From Sneathiella sp. (lineage in GTDB: Bacteria > Pseudomonadota > Alphaproteobacteria > Sneathiellales > Sneathiellaceae), in assembly GCF_002694385.1 (NCBI RefSeq), contig NZ_NZMB01000020.1, forward strand, positions 13,577 through 60,410: a DNA stretch of 46,834 nt. The letters run 5' to 3'. Position 1 is the first letter of the stretch. Every line of letters starts with the position of its first letter. This document shows positions 1-6,592 of the stretch, piece by piece. Made by a program: the position numbers and the translations under genes. Under the pieces are notes generated by a model. The model saw nothing but the letters and a program-made list of their open reading frames with translations. It was not told the DNA's origin and made no database searches.

Positions 1-396
1 CTGCGCACCCGGACGGGGCCGAAGGACCCGGCGCTCCGCCATGCGCGGGTCTGCTACAACCATCTGGCGGGCGATCTCGGCGTGCGCATGATGGACAGCC
101 TGCTGGCGAAGAACTTCCTCACCCCGGAGAGCGAGGGCCTCGGCCTCACCCCTGCGGGCCGCGCCTTTATGACGGACTTCGCCATTGATCTCGCGCCCCT
201 CGACGCCGCGCGCCGCCCGCTCTGCAAATCCTGCCTCGATTGGAGCAACCGCCGCAGCCACCTCGCCGGCTCCCTCGGCTCCGCGCTCCTCACCCGCGTC
301 TACAGCCTCGGCTGGGCCAAACGCATCGACGGCTCCCGCATCGTCAATTTCAGCACAACGGGAGAGCGGGAGTTTTTACGGGCGTTTGCGGTTTGA
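1..396 (+). CDS. ArsR-family transcriptional regulator, C-terminal fragment (5' end outside window)
   Basis: The reading frame is open from base 1 and ends with TGA at 394-396, so the gene starts upstream of the window and only about 131 residues are seen. It carries the R-x-A-R-x-C-Y-N-H-L-A-G-D-L-G segment and, near the end, a C-x-x-C-L-D-W-S-x-R-R-x-H-L-A-G-x-L-G segment, both typical of the effector half of winged-helix ArsR/SmtB regulators of the type seen without a classical metal site. The DNA-binding helix-turn-helix lies before the window. Family knowledge makes it a small dimeric DNA-binding repressor; its ligand and target cannot be told from this fragment. The next gene begins 18 bp downstream but has very different base composition, so they need not be an operon. 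Confidence 0.8.
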   Translation: MRTRTGPKDPALRHARVCYNHLAGDLGVRMMDSLLAKNFLTPESEGLGLTPAGRAFMTDFAIDLAPLDAARRPLCKSCLDWSNRRSHLAGSLGSALLTRVYSLGWAKRIDGSRIVNFSTTGEREFLRAFAV

Positions 397-414
397 GGGG
401 TAGAGATATTTAGA

Positions 415-1023
415 ATGATTGATGCTTCCATAATTGAAGAAATAAAAGAGAATGTAAATTGGTTGGAATCTCAAATTGAAGGAATGCAAATTCCATCTAA
501 TCATAGAAATACGATAGCTGCGGCACTCTACAGTATTGCATTAGAACAAGGATCAGGAATTATCCTACTTATAGAAAATTTAAAATATGCACCTGCAAGC
601 TCGTTGTTACGAGTTACTTTTGAAAGTTTGGTTCGTGGAAAATGGATTCAGATGGCGGCAAAGCAAAACTTTGTCGAAAAAATTGACCTTAAAAAATTTC
701 CAAAGCAATATTCGCAAATTAAACAAATTGAAATCGAAAACAACGACATTGGAAAAACTATTTTAAGTTTTAAAAATAGAACTGATAATATACTGAATGA
801 TTATACACATAGTGGTCAGCGCGCTATAGTTCGCCGAATATCAGGCTCTAGAATTACCCCCAATTATGATCCTCTGGAAGTTCTTGAGATATTAAGTTTG
901 TCGCGCAGCTTTTGTTTTATTGCTGCAACATCAATATGTGATTTGGCCGACAATGAAGAAATTTCAAAAAGAATATATTTTCGTTTTAAAGATCTAATGC
1001 CAATTATAGACAGTAAGCAATAG
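415..1023 (+). CDS. DUF6988-like protein of unknown function, AT-rich, probably acquired
   Basis: A 202-residue soluble, mostly helical protein. Its recognisable pieces are I-P-S-N-H-R (residues 26-31), a long hydrophobic helix, A-S-S-L-L-R-V-x-F-E-S-L-V-R-G-x-W (61-77), D-Y-T-H-S-G (129-134), V-R-R (139-141) and P-N-Y-D (149-152). I recall this pattern from the DUF6988 family (conserved E70, R74, H132 here), whose function is unknown; the assignment is from memory. The gene is strikingly AT-rich with many AAA, AAT, ATA and TTT codons, unlike the GC-rich genes on both sides, and it sits between an ArsR gene and azlC. That points to horizontal gain. No integrase, transposase or clear target duplication is visible next to it. 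A role in defence is possible for such solitary island genes but nothing here shows it. Confidence 0.75.
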   Translation: MIDASIIEEIKENVNWLESQIEGMQIPSNHRNTIAAALYSIALEQGSGIILLIENLKYAPASSLLRVTFESLVRGKWIQMAAKQNFVEKIDLKKFPKQYSQIKQIEIENNDIGKTILSFKNRTDNILNDYTHSGQRAIVRRISGSRITPNYDPLEVLEILSLSRSFCFIAATSICDLADNEEISKRIYFRFKDLMPIIDSKQ

Positions 1024-1184
1024 TATAACCTTGTTGCATGCAATATTTTGATGCAATTAAGCTTTCAGACGTATGATCGGAGCGGGCTCCCGCCCCTCCA
1101 GCCGATTTCCTTAGATATACGCGGAACACCCCCTCCCCCAATTGTTTGCTCGCCAGCAAAGCCCGGGGGCGGTATTGTGCCCTT

Positions 1185-1874
1185 ATGAAACAGGGATTTT
1201 ACGGCATTCTGCCTTTTGCGGTTGGCGCGGCGGCCTATGGGTTTGCGTTTGGCATTCTGGCGGCGCAGTCGGGCTATCCGTGGTGGGGCGTCGCGCTGAT
1301 GAGCCTCACCGTGCATGCCGGATCGTCGCAGATTGTCGCCATCGAGCGGTTCGGCGCCGATGGTCTGGTGATCGGCGCGGCGATTGCGGGGATCGCGCTC
1401 AACCTGCGCTATCTCGGCATTATCGCGTCCTTGAGCGCCCTGTTGCAGGAAATCCCGCTGTGGCGGCGGCTCGTCGCCATTCATATCACCGGCGATGAGA
1501 ACTGGGCGCTGACTCTGGCGCGCCACGCGGCGGACCCGGCCATCGGCGCGGCCTTCCTGATCGGCTCCGGCCTCACCATGATCACGGGCTGGACGCTGTC
1601 GACAACGCTGGGTGCGCTGTTCGGCCAGTCGATGCCGGATCTCGCGAGCTACGGCCTCGGCTTCGCCTTCACCGCGGCGTTTATCGCCATGGCGCGGGCG
1701 ATGTGGCGGGGCCTGCGCAATGTCGTGCCCTGGGCGGTGACTTTCGCGGTGACGGTGCTGCTGGTCAAGGCGGGGGTGGAGAGCGCCTATGCCATCCTCC
1801 TCGCCAGCCTTGTCGGCGTCGCCATGGCGGCGCTGCTGCGGCGGCGGCAGAAGAAGCTGGAGAGCGCATCATGA
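1185..1874 (+). CDS. azlC: AzlC-family branched-chain amino acid exporter, large subunit
   Basis: A 229-residue multi-pass inner-membrane protein. The family signature is visible: G-x-x-P-F-A-V-G-A-A-A-Y-G near the start, a V-H-A-G-S-S-Q segment, L-N-L-R-Y in the middle and D-E-N-W-A after it. AzlC works with the small partner AzlD to export branched-chain or related hydrophobic amino acids. azlD overlaps it by 4 bp (ATGA), the usual arrangement. I chose the ATG at 1185 because the protein then begins with the family's K-Q-G-F-Y-G-I-L-P; a TTG at 1146 would add 13 residues with no match. No regulator of the Lrp type lies nearby, and the actual substrate is inferred from the family only. Confidence 0.9.
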   Translation: MKQGFYGILPFAVGAAAYGFAFGILAAQSGYPWWGVALMSLTVHAGSSQIVAIERFGADGLVIGAAIAGIALNLRYLGIIASLSALLQEIPLWRRLVAIHITGDENWALTLARHAADPAIGAAFLIGSGLTMITGWTLSTTLGALFGQSMPDLASYGLGFAFTAAFIAMARAMWRGLRNVVPWAVTFAVTVLLVKAGVESAYAILLASLVGVAMAALLRRRQKKLESAS

Positions 1875-2176
1875 GCCCCGATCACTGGCTGCTCATCCTC
1901 TGTCTCGCCGTCGGGGCCTATGGGCTGCGCCTCGCCGGGCTGATCGGCGGGCAGGCGATTATCCGGAATGCGCGGCTTAAAACCCTGCTCGATGATCTGC
2001 CGGGCTGCCTGATCGTCGCCCTGGTTGCCGCCTCGCTCGCCAATTCCGACCTCACCGTCTGGCTTGCCGCCCTGTTCGCGCTTGCCGTCGCGATCCTCAG
2101 CAATAACGTGGTCATCACCATGGCGCTCGGCTTCGCCGCCATGTTCGGCCTGCAATATTTCGGGGTGAGTCTGTAG
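1871..2176 (+). CDS. azlD: AzlD-family branched-chain amino acid exporter, small subunit
   Basis: A 101-residue protein with three to four hydrophobic segments and the AzlD hallmark of a short loop containing L-D-D-L-P-G-C-L (around residues 40-47), followed by L-A-N-S and a final S-N-N-V-V-I-T-M helix. Its start codon overlaps the azlC stop (ATGA at 1871-1874), which suggests translational coupling and a two-subunit exporter in the inner membrane. Length is normal for the family. Confidence 0.88.
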   Translation: MSPDHWLLILCLAVGAYGLRLAGLIGGQAIIRNARLKTLLDDLPGCLIVALVAASLANSDLTVWLAALFALAVAILSNNVVITMALGFAAMFGLQYFGVSL

Positions 2177-2215
2177 CGGATCAGCCCCCGGGTTGCGGCC
2201 TCATCGCCATTTTTC

Positions 2216-2244
2216 TTGCATAAATGGCAAATATCTTATATAAT
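2216..2244 (+). promoter_or_regulatory. Candidate sigma-70 promoter
   Basis: TTGCAT (2216-2221), a 17-bp spacer, and a perfect TATAAT (2239-2244). The -35 box matches only three of six consensus bases, but the -10 is exact, the spacing is ideal, and the spacer is AT-rich in GC-rich surroundings. It points right, away from azlCD and toward the end of the minus-strand gene at 2492, so it would transcribe an unannotated short RNA or a short ORF. Confidence 0.4.
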
Positions 2245-2253
2245 ACAGTCTTC

Positions 2254-2349
2254 ATGCGAGAGGCGATGCAGGTCTCACGTCGTATGAGCGGGGGGACTGC
2301 CCCGCCAGTCATTTCCATATATATGCGAAAAAAGGATACCCGGCGTTGA
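2254..2349 (+). CDS. Possible 31-residue small ORF behind the candidate promoter
   Basis: An ATG at 2254, about 3 bp after the expected transcription start of the 2216-2244 promoter, opens a 31-codon frame ending in TGA at 2347-2349. The peptide is basic (ends R-K-K-D-T-R-R) with a central S-G-G-T-A-P-P-V-I-S stretch. No good ribosome binding site precedes the first ATG; an internal ATG at 2284 also lacks a clear one. It could equally be a non-coding transcript. The rest of this gap (2350-2491) shows only short GC-rich inverted repeats and nothing I can name. Confidence 0.18.
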   Translation: MREAMQVSRRMSGGTAPPVISIYMRKKDTRR

Positions 2350-2491
2350 TGCGGCGCGGCCTTCGGGCGGATGTTGCGGGGGGTATCTGTTATCCGGTAA
2401 GCCGGGCGGCGTTGTCCGGGGTAAGGTCGGCCCCTTAAAGGACAGGAGCGGCCAGTCTGTCAATAATGCGCAGGCTGGCAGGGTCCTCCCT

Positions 2492-3259
2492 TCAGAGACA
2501 GCGTGACAGGATGGCCCCGGAAGTATCGGCGGTGAAATCGCCGAGACGGTTCATGGTGCCGATCATCTGCAAACGATCCGCAGAGATCAGGCTCACCATG
2601 CGTATGGAACCGTCGCTCTGGACCAGGCCGTAGCGCTGGCCGGTCTGCCAGACGGATGTCAGGGTTTCCCGGCTCTCTCCCTCCACGAGGTGCGACAGGG
2701 CGCCGGGCGCCAGGACGAGTTCCCCTCCGTCTGTATCGCAAGCCGTTCCCCACGGGCCACGCAGCCTGAGCGGAACGGTGTCCATTTCCCGTATGCGGGC
2801 ATAGGGGAGATGGGCGACCTCGCCAAAGCGCGCGCGCAAATCGACGGGCTTCGCGATGGGGGCGATCGGAGAGTGGCCGCTGGTGGCCATAGTCTCCGGT
2901 CCCTTCCCGTCCGCGGCCACAGAGGCAATGGGAAGAATAACGCTGTAAAAGATCAGGAAAATCGCCAGCATCGCGACCCCAAGGGCGGTGCTGCCGAAGA
3001 TGAATTTCGAATTCTGCCACCCGCGGGAGGCCAAGAAACGCTGCGGCGCCGCCAGGGCGATGCGGTAATAGACATTGCGGTCCTTTTCGTTTGAGAAAAA
3101 TCCGCCGAGAATGCGCACCCGCTGCGCGCCCCAGTCTTCGATCAGGGCGTGGGCGATGTCCTGTGCCGGTTTCTCGGCCGGATACCGCTCGAAGCTGCGC
3201 CATTGCGTGTCGATCAGCGTCTGCACGACGTAATGGGAATAGTTGGGGCTGTCTGTCAT
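2492..3259 (-). CDS. Hypothetical membrane-anchored protein
   Basis: A 255-residue protein I do not recognise. Residues 1-80 form a soluble N-terminal region with several aromatic residues (S-H-Y-V-V-Q, Q-W-R-S-F-E-R-Y, V-Y-Y-R-I-A-L-A). One transmembrane helix spans about residues 86-110, and residues 111-255 form a second soluble region with D-x-x-A-R-F-G-E-V and a tail rich in small residues ending in Cys-Leu. With this topology either the first or the last part is periplasmic. It is a single gene: the neighbours azlD and the acyl-CoA dehydrogenase run the other way. Codon use matches the host. No function is proposed. Confidence 0.6.
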   Translation of the reverse strand: MTDSPNYSHYVVQTLIDTQWRSFERYPAEKPAQDIAHALIEDWGAQRVRILGGFFSNEKDRNVYYRIALAAPQRFLASRGWQNSKFIFGSTALGVAMLAIFLIFYSVILPIASVAADGKGPETMATSGHSPIAPIAKPVDLRARFGEVAHLPYARIREMDTVPLRLRGPWGTACDTDGGELVLAPGALSHLVEGESRETLTSVWQTGQRYGLVQSDGSIRMVSLISADRLQMIGTMNRLGDFTADTSGAILSRCL

Positions 3260-3545
3260 TCCGTCTCAATCCGGCCAAGATGTAAAGAACCGGACCAGCA
3301 TAGGAACTCAGGATAAAGAAATGGTTAATCGCGCAGGCATAATCCCGCCTGCCGGTCGGGCGGCGCACAATGCGGGTGATGCGGCCCTTCCGCCCCGCGC
3401 GGGCATGGCTTTGGGCGGCATCGGCGGGCGCGTCGGCGGGCCAGAAAAGCCGTGCACATCCGCGCCTTTTAATTTACAAGGCGGCAGCGGCGCTTTATGA
3501 TCCCGCCGCAGAGCCCAGAAAAATGAATAAAAACACAGGACGATC

Positions 3546-4688
3546 ATGAAACGCCACATCTACGAAGAAGAACATGAACTTTTCCGCGCCTCCGCCCGCC
3601 GCTTTGTCGAGGAACGCATTGTCCCCTTCCATGCGGAATGGGAAAAGGCCGGACAGGTCAGCCGCGAAGTCTGGCGCGAAGCCGGTGAAGGCGGTTTCCT
3701 CTGCTGCGCAGTGCCGGAGGAATATGGCGGGGTTGGCGGTGATTTCCGCTTCGGCGCCGTCTTTACGGAAGAACTCGCGCGCATGGGCGCGACGGGCCCC
3801 TCCTTCCATCTGCATTCGGAAATTGTCGCCCCCTACCTCATCCATTACGGGACGGAGGAACAGAAGAAGAAATGGCTGCCGAAAATGGTCTCGGGCGAAG
3901 TGATCGCCGCCGTCGCCATGACCGAACCCGGCGCCGGCTCGGATTTGCAGAATATCCGCACCACCGCCATTGCCGATGGCGATGATTATGTCATCAACGG
4001 CCAGAAGGTGTTTATCTCGAACGGCCAGCTCGCCGATCTCGTCGTGCTCGCCTGTAAAACGGACCCGAGCGCGGGCGGACGCGGCGTCTCCCTCGTCCTC
4101 GTCGAAGGGGACCGCGAAGGCTTTACGCGCGGGCGTAATCTCGAAAAAGCGGGCTACAAGGCGCAGGATACGTCAGAACTGTTTTTCAATGACGTGCGGG
4201 TGCCGAAATCGAACCTGCTCGGCGTGGAGGGGCGAGGCTTCAAGCAGCTCATGCAGCAGCTCGCGCAGGAACGGCTTGTCATCGCCGTCCGCTCCGCCAC
4301 CAGCATTGAGGCGGCGCTTGACTGGACGGTCCAGTATACCAAGGAACGCAAGGCGTTCGGCCAGAGCATTGCCGATTTCCAGAACACCCGCTTCAAGCTC
4401 GCGGAAATACAGGCGAAAGCGGTGATGATGCGCGCCTTTGTCGATCGCTGCATCGCCGATCATGTGAAGGGCGAACTTGATGCCGTCACCGCCGCCATCG
4501 CCAAGATGGAATCGACGGAAATCCTCTGGCAGGTGCTCGACTCTTGTGTGCAGATGCATGGCGGCTATGGCTATATGTGGGAATATCCCATCTGCCGCGC
4601 CTGGGCCGACAACCGCATGTCGCGCATCGCCGGCGGCACCACGGAAGTCATGAAGGAAATCATCAGCCGCGATCTGCTGAAGGACTGA
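3546..4688 (+). CDS. Acyl-CoA dehydrogenase
   Basis: A 380-residue flavoenzyme that would oxidise an acyl-CoA thioester to the enoyl-CoA and pass electrons to ETF. The three family regions are present: helical N-domain (1-120), beta-domain with A-M-T-E-P-G-A-G-S-D (124-133) and the F-I-S-N-G segment (156-160), and C-terminal helices with E-R-K-A-F-G and H-G-G-Y-G-Y. At the place where medium-chain enzymes carry the catalytic Glu (E-G-T) this protein has G363-G-T-T-E, while E242 in Q-E-R-L occupies the alternative base position used by isovaleryl-CoA and long-chain dehydrogenases. The substrate is therefore more likely branched or long chain than simple medium chain, but that is inference. SD AGGA lies about 6 bp before the ATG. 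A strong terminator follows, so it is transcribed alone. Confidence 0.92.
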   Translation: MKRHIYEEEHELFRASARRFVEERIVPFHAEWEKAGQVSREVWREAGEGGFLCCAVPEEYGGVGGDFRFGAVFTEELARMGATGPSFHLHSEIVAPYLIHYGTEEQKKKWLPKMVSGEVIAAVAMTEPGAGSDLQNIRTTAIADGDDYVINGQKVFISNGQLADLVVLACKTDPSAGGRGVSLVLVEGDREGFTRGRNLEKAGYKAQDTSELFFNDVRVPKSNLLGVEGRGFKQLMQQLAQERLVIAVRSATSIEAALDWTVQYTKERKAFGQSIADFQNTRFKLAEIQAKAVMMRAFVDRCIADHVKGELDAVTAAIAKMESTEILWQVLDSCVQMHGGYGYMWEYPICRAWADNRMSRIAGGTTEVMKEIISRDLLKD

Positions 4689-4709
4689 TCTTTCCATCAG
4701 ACATACATG

Positions 4710-4740
4710 AAAAGCGGGCGTTTTTTCGCCCGCTTTTTTT
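4710..4740 (+). terminator. Rho-independent terminator after the acyl-CoA dehydrogenase gene
   Basis: AAAA then GCGGGCG (4714-4720), a T6 loop, CGCCCGC (4727-4733) and a run of seven T. The stem is perfect and lies 22 bp after the stop codon. Confidence 0.9.
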
Positions 4741-4792
4741 ATGCCGCCGCGCTGCCACGCCCTGTTCCCCCGCTTTTTTTATGCCGCCGCGC
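4729..4792 (+). repeat. 24-bp direct repeat, two copies 40 bp apart
   Basis: The sequence from the 3' arm of the terminator through its T-run and the following ATGCCGCCGCGC (4729-4752) is repeated exactly at 4769-4792. The second copy keeps the T-run but has no matching 5' stem arm close by, so it looks like a local duplication of the terminator tail and not a second terminator. The following bases to about 4920 are pyrimidine-rich on the plus strand with no gene I can support. Confidence 0.7.
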
Positions 4793-4928
4793 CGCGCTGT
4801 CCCGGCCTGTTCCTCCGTTTTTAGGCTGCCTTGCCCTGCGAAACCCGGCTTTCCGGCCTCCTTCCTTCCGCCTCTTTTTATTCGGCCTCCCCACCTTCTG
4901 CCGCCTCCCGCCATTGCCTCTTGCTTTC

Positions 4929-4944
4929 ATATAACATGTTATAT
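4929..4944. promoter_or_regulatory. Perfect 16-bp palindrome, probable MarR operator
   Basis: ATATAACATGTTATAT reads the same on both strands. It lies 35 bp before the start codon of the MarR-family gene at 4979, in an AT-rich island within GC-rich DNA. MarR proteins usually bind palindromes of this size that overlap their own promoter, so autorepression is the simplest reading. Confidence 0.6.
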
Positions 4945-4978
4945 ATCATGCTATGAAATAACAGGATGAGGCAGTGTC

Positions 4979-5479
4979 ATGGTTGAGGATTTTGTTCGCG
5001 GCAAGGGGTATCTCACCCTCGGCACGCGGCTCAAGCGCATTGGTGATAGGTTGCAGGCCGATGTGCAGCAGTTGATCGATGCGGACGGCATTGCCGTGCA
5101 GACGGGGCAGTATCCCCTGCTCGCCGCGCTCGATGAGCTGGGGCCGCTGACCGTTGGCGATCTCGCCGCCGCGCTCGGCGTCAGTCAGCCGGGCGTTACC
5201 CGCAGCATCGGGCAGCTCGTACGGGCGGGCGTCGTCAAGGCGGTGCGCGGACGGACGGACCAGCGCACGAAAGTCGTCACCCTCACCGCCAGGGGCCGCG
5301 CCCTGGTCGATCAGGGCAAGCACAGCCTTTGGCCGCTGATTGCTCAAACGCTCGCGGAGATATGCGGCGACAGGCGCGCGCCCCTGCTTGACCAGCTTGA
5401 TCATCTGGAAGCCGCGCTCACGGAAAAATCCCTGCTCCGGCGGGTCACGTCGCGGGATAGGGAGGGCGGCAATGAATAG
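4979..5479 (+). CDS. MarR-family transcriptional regulator
   Basis: A 166-residue winged-helix protein. The helix-turn-helix is clear at about residues 55-80 (L-T-V-G-D-L-A-A-A-L-G-V-S-Q-P-G-V-T-R-S), followed by a wing with R-x-D-Q-R-T-K-V-V-T-L-T and helical dimerisation ends, the classic MarR layout. It likely represses itself and the overlapping GNAT gene through the palindrome at 4929-4944. The stop codon overlaps the GNAT start by 8 bp, so the two are cotranscribed and translationally coupled. No redox cysteine pair is seen; the effector is unknown. Confidence 0.9.
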   Translation: MVEDFVRGKGYLTLGTRLKRIGDRLQADVQQLIDADGIAVQTGQYPLLAALDELGPLTVGDLAAALGVSQPGVTRSIGQLVRAGVVKAVRGRTDQRTKVVTLTARGRALVDQGKHSLWPLIAQTLAEICGDRRAPLLDQLDHLEAALTEKSLLRRVTSRDREGGNE

Positions 5480-6155
5480 CCATATTCTCGACCGGCCGAT
5501 CTGGAACACGCTGACCAGTTGCCACGCCCGCTTCGCCGTCGGCAATGATCGCGCCCGCCGCTTCCGGGACGGGGTCGGCATTTTCGCCGCCACACGGGAT
5601 GACAGCGCCGAAAGCCTCAAATCCCTCAGCCGCCTGACGCCGGAGGGTGGCGCGCTCTTCTTCGTTCAGGTGCCGCCGGTTGTCGTGCCGGACGGGTTTC
5701 GCAGGGTTCAGGCCGGCCGGGGGGAGCAGATGGTGCTTGAAAAGCTGACCGCCACGGCACCGCCGGACCACAGGATCGAGCGTCTCAGCGCGGCCGATGC
5801 GGACGCCATGCTGGAATTGGCGACGCTGACCAAACCTGGCCCCTACTATCGCGATACCCGCCTGCTCGGCAGTTTCTGGGGCGTGAAGGAGGACGGCAAA
5901 CTCATCGCCATGACGGGGGAACGCTTCCGCCATCCCGGCTATGCGGAGGTGAGCGGCGTCTGCACGCACCCCGATCATCTGGGCCGCGGCCTCGCCCATG
6001 CGCTCTGCGTGAAGGTGGTGGAACAGATCCTCGCGCGCGGGGAGACACCCTATCTGCAGGTCTATTCCGCGAATACACGGGCCATCCGGGTGTATGAAAA
6101 TCTCGGCTTCCGCACCCGTGAGCAGGTCCATGCGGTGATGCTGGAACGGGCGTAA
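5472..6155 (+). CDS. GNAT-family N-acetyltransferase (FR47-like)
   Basis: A 227-residue protein with the acetyl-CoA binding core in its second half: V-C-T-H-P-D-H-L-G-R-G-L-A (163-175, motif A with the pyrophosphate loop) and N-T-R-A-I-R-V-Y-E-N-L-G-F (201-213, motif B). The first 100 residues are an extra domain seen in FR47-like GNATs. The ATG at 5472 sits 8 bp inside the preceding MarR gene. The pairing suggests that MarR controls acetylation of a small molecule, perhaps a toxic amine, but the substrate cannot be read from sequence. Confidence 0.88.
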   Translation: MNSHILDRPIWNTLTSCHARFAVGNDRARRFRDGVGIFAATRDDSAESLKSLSRLTPEGGALFFVQVPPVVVPDGFRRVQAGRGEQMVLEKLTATAPPDHRIERLSAADADAMLELATLTKPGPYYRDTRLLGSFWGVKEDGKLIAMTGERFRHPGYAEVSGVCTHPDHLGRGLAHALCVKVVEQILARGETPYLQVYSANTRAIRVYENLGFRTREQVHAVMLERA

Positions 6156-6173
6156 AAAACGCGCCGAAATTCC

Positions 6174-6202
6174 TTGCCCTTTGCGAGCCGATTTATTATC
6201 TA
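6174..6202 (+). promoter_or_regulatory. Candidate promoter of the guanidine riboswitch transcript
   Basis: TTGCCC (6174-6179), a 17-bp spacer and TATCTA (6197-6202). Initiation would fall near 6208-6210, exactly at the first hairpin of the riboswitch. Consensus match is moderate, but the placement agrees well with the RNA that follows. Confidence 0.45.
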
Positions 6203-6209
6203 TGCCCGC

Positions 6210-6264
6210 GGGAGGACGACCTCCCCGTAGACGATTATCCGGGACGACCCGCCAATTGAAGGAG
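6210..6264 (+). ncRNA. Guanidine-II riboswitch (mini-ykkC)
   Basis: Two small hairpins each close an ACGA tetraloop: GGGAGG-ACGA-CCTCCC (6210-6225) and CGGG-ACGA-CCCG (6240-6251), joined by a 14-nt linker. Paired hairpins with ACGR loops are the defining pattern of mini-ykkC RNAs, known to bind free guanidinium. The ribosome binding site AAGGAG (6259-6264) follows at once, 7 nt before the start codon at 6272. CTCC in the 3' arm of hairpin 1 (6221-6224) is complementary to GGAG of the ribosome binding site (6261-6264), so guanidine binding to hairpin 1 could free the site and turn translation on. That switching model is inference; the aptamer pattern is seen directly, and the gene it controls is the expected one. 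Confidence 0.92.
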
Positions 6265-6271
6265 TTATGCA

Positions 6272-6592
6272 ATGGCCTGGGTCTATCTCATCTCAGCCAG
6301 CGTTTTCGAAATTATCTGGGCTTTTTCCATGAAGCAGTCCGATGGCTTTACCCGCCTGACGCCGAGCGTTATTACCCTCGTCGCCATGGTGATAAATTTT
6401 GTGCTGCTGGCGCTCGCCATGAAAACCCTGCCGCTTGGCACCGCCTATACCATCTGGACCGGCATCGGCGCGGTCGGCGCGTTTCTGCTCGGCATTATGG
6501 TGCTGGGCGAAGCGGCGAGCCCCATGCGCATCCTCGCGGCGGGTCTCATCATCACCGGGCTGGTGATGATGAAACTCTCGACGGATGCATAA
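6272..6592 (+). CDS. gdx: SMR-family guanidinium exporter (Gdx, formerly SugE)
   Basis: A 106-residue, four-helix dual-topology transporter that exchanges guanidinium for protons across the inner membrane. It shows the SMR proton/substrate glutamate E13, W16, the Gdx-type G-F-T-R-L-T-P-S (25-32), L-P-L-G-T-A-Y (53-59) and W62-T-G-I-G-A-V-G. This is the SugE/Gdx branch and not the EmrE drug-efflux branch, which fits the riboswitch upstream. One difference from E. coli SugE is Asn at position 42 where Ser is usual. Translation should rise when guanidine is bound. The next gene starts inside its last codons (6585). Confidence 0.93.
   Translation: MAWVYLISASVFEIIWAFSMKQSDGFTRLTPSVITLVAMVINFVLLALAMKTLPLGTAYTIWTGIGAVGAFLLGIMVLGEAASPMRILAAGLIITGLVMMKLSTDA

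Noticed and set aside
415-1075. Insertion-sequence or integron-type mobile unit around the AT-rich gene
   Set aside because: No transposase, integrase, terminal inverted repeats or target duplication could be seen at its edges.
2275-2463. 62-codon minus-strand frame after the hypothetical gene
   Set aside because: Pro/Thr-rich with no similarity I know and no ribosome binding site; it overlaps the candidate promoter transcript.
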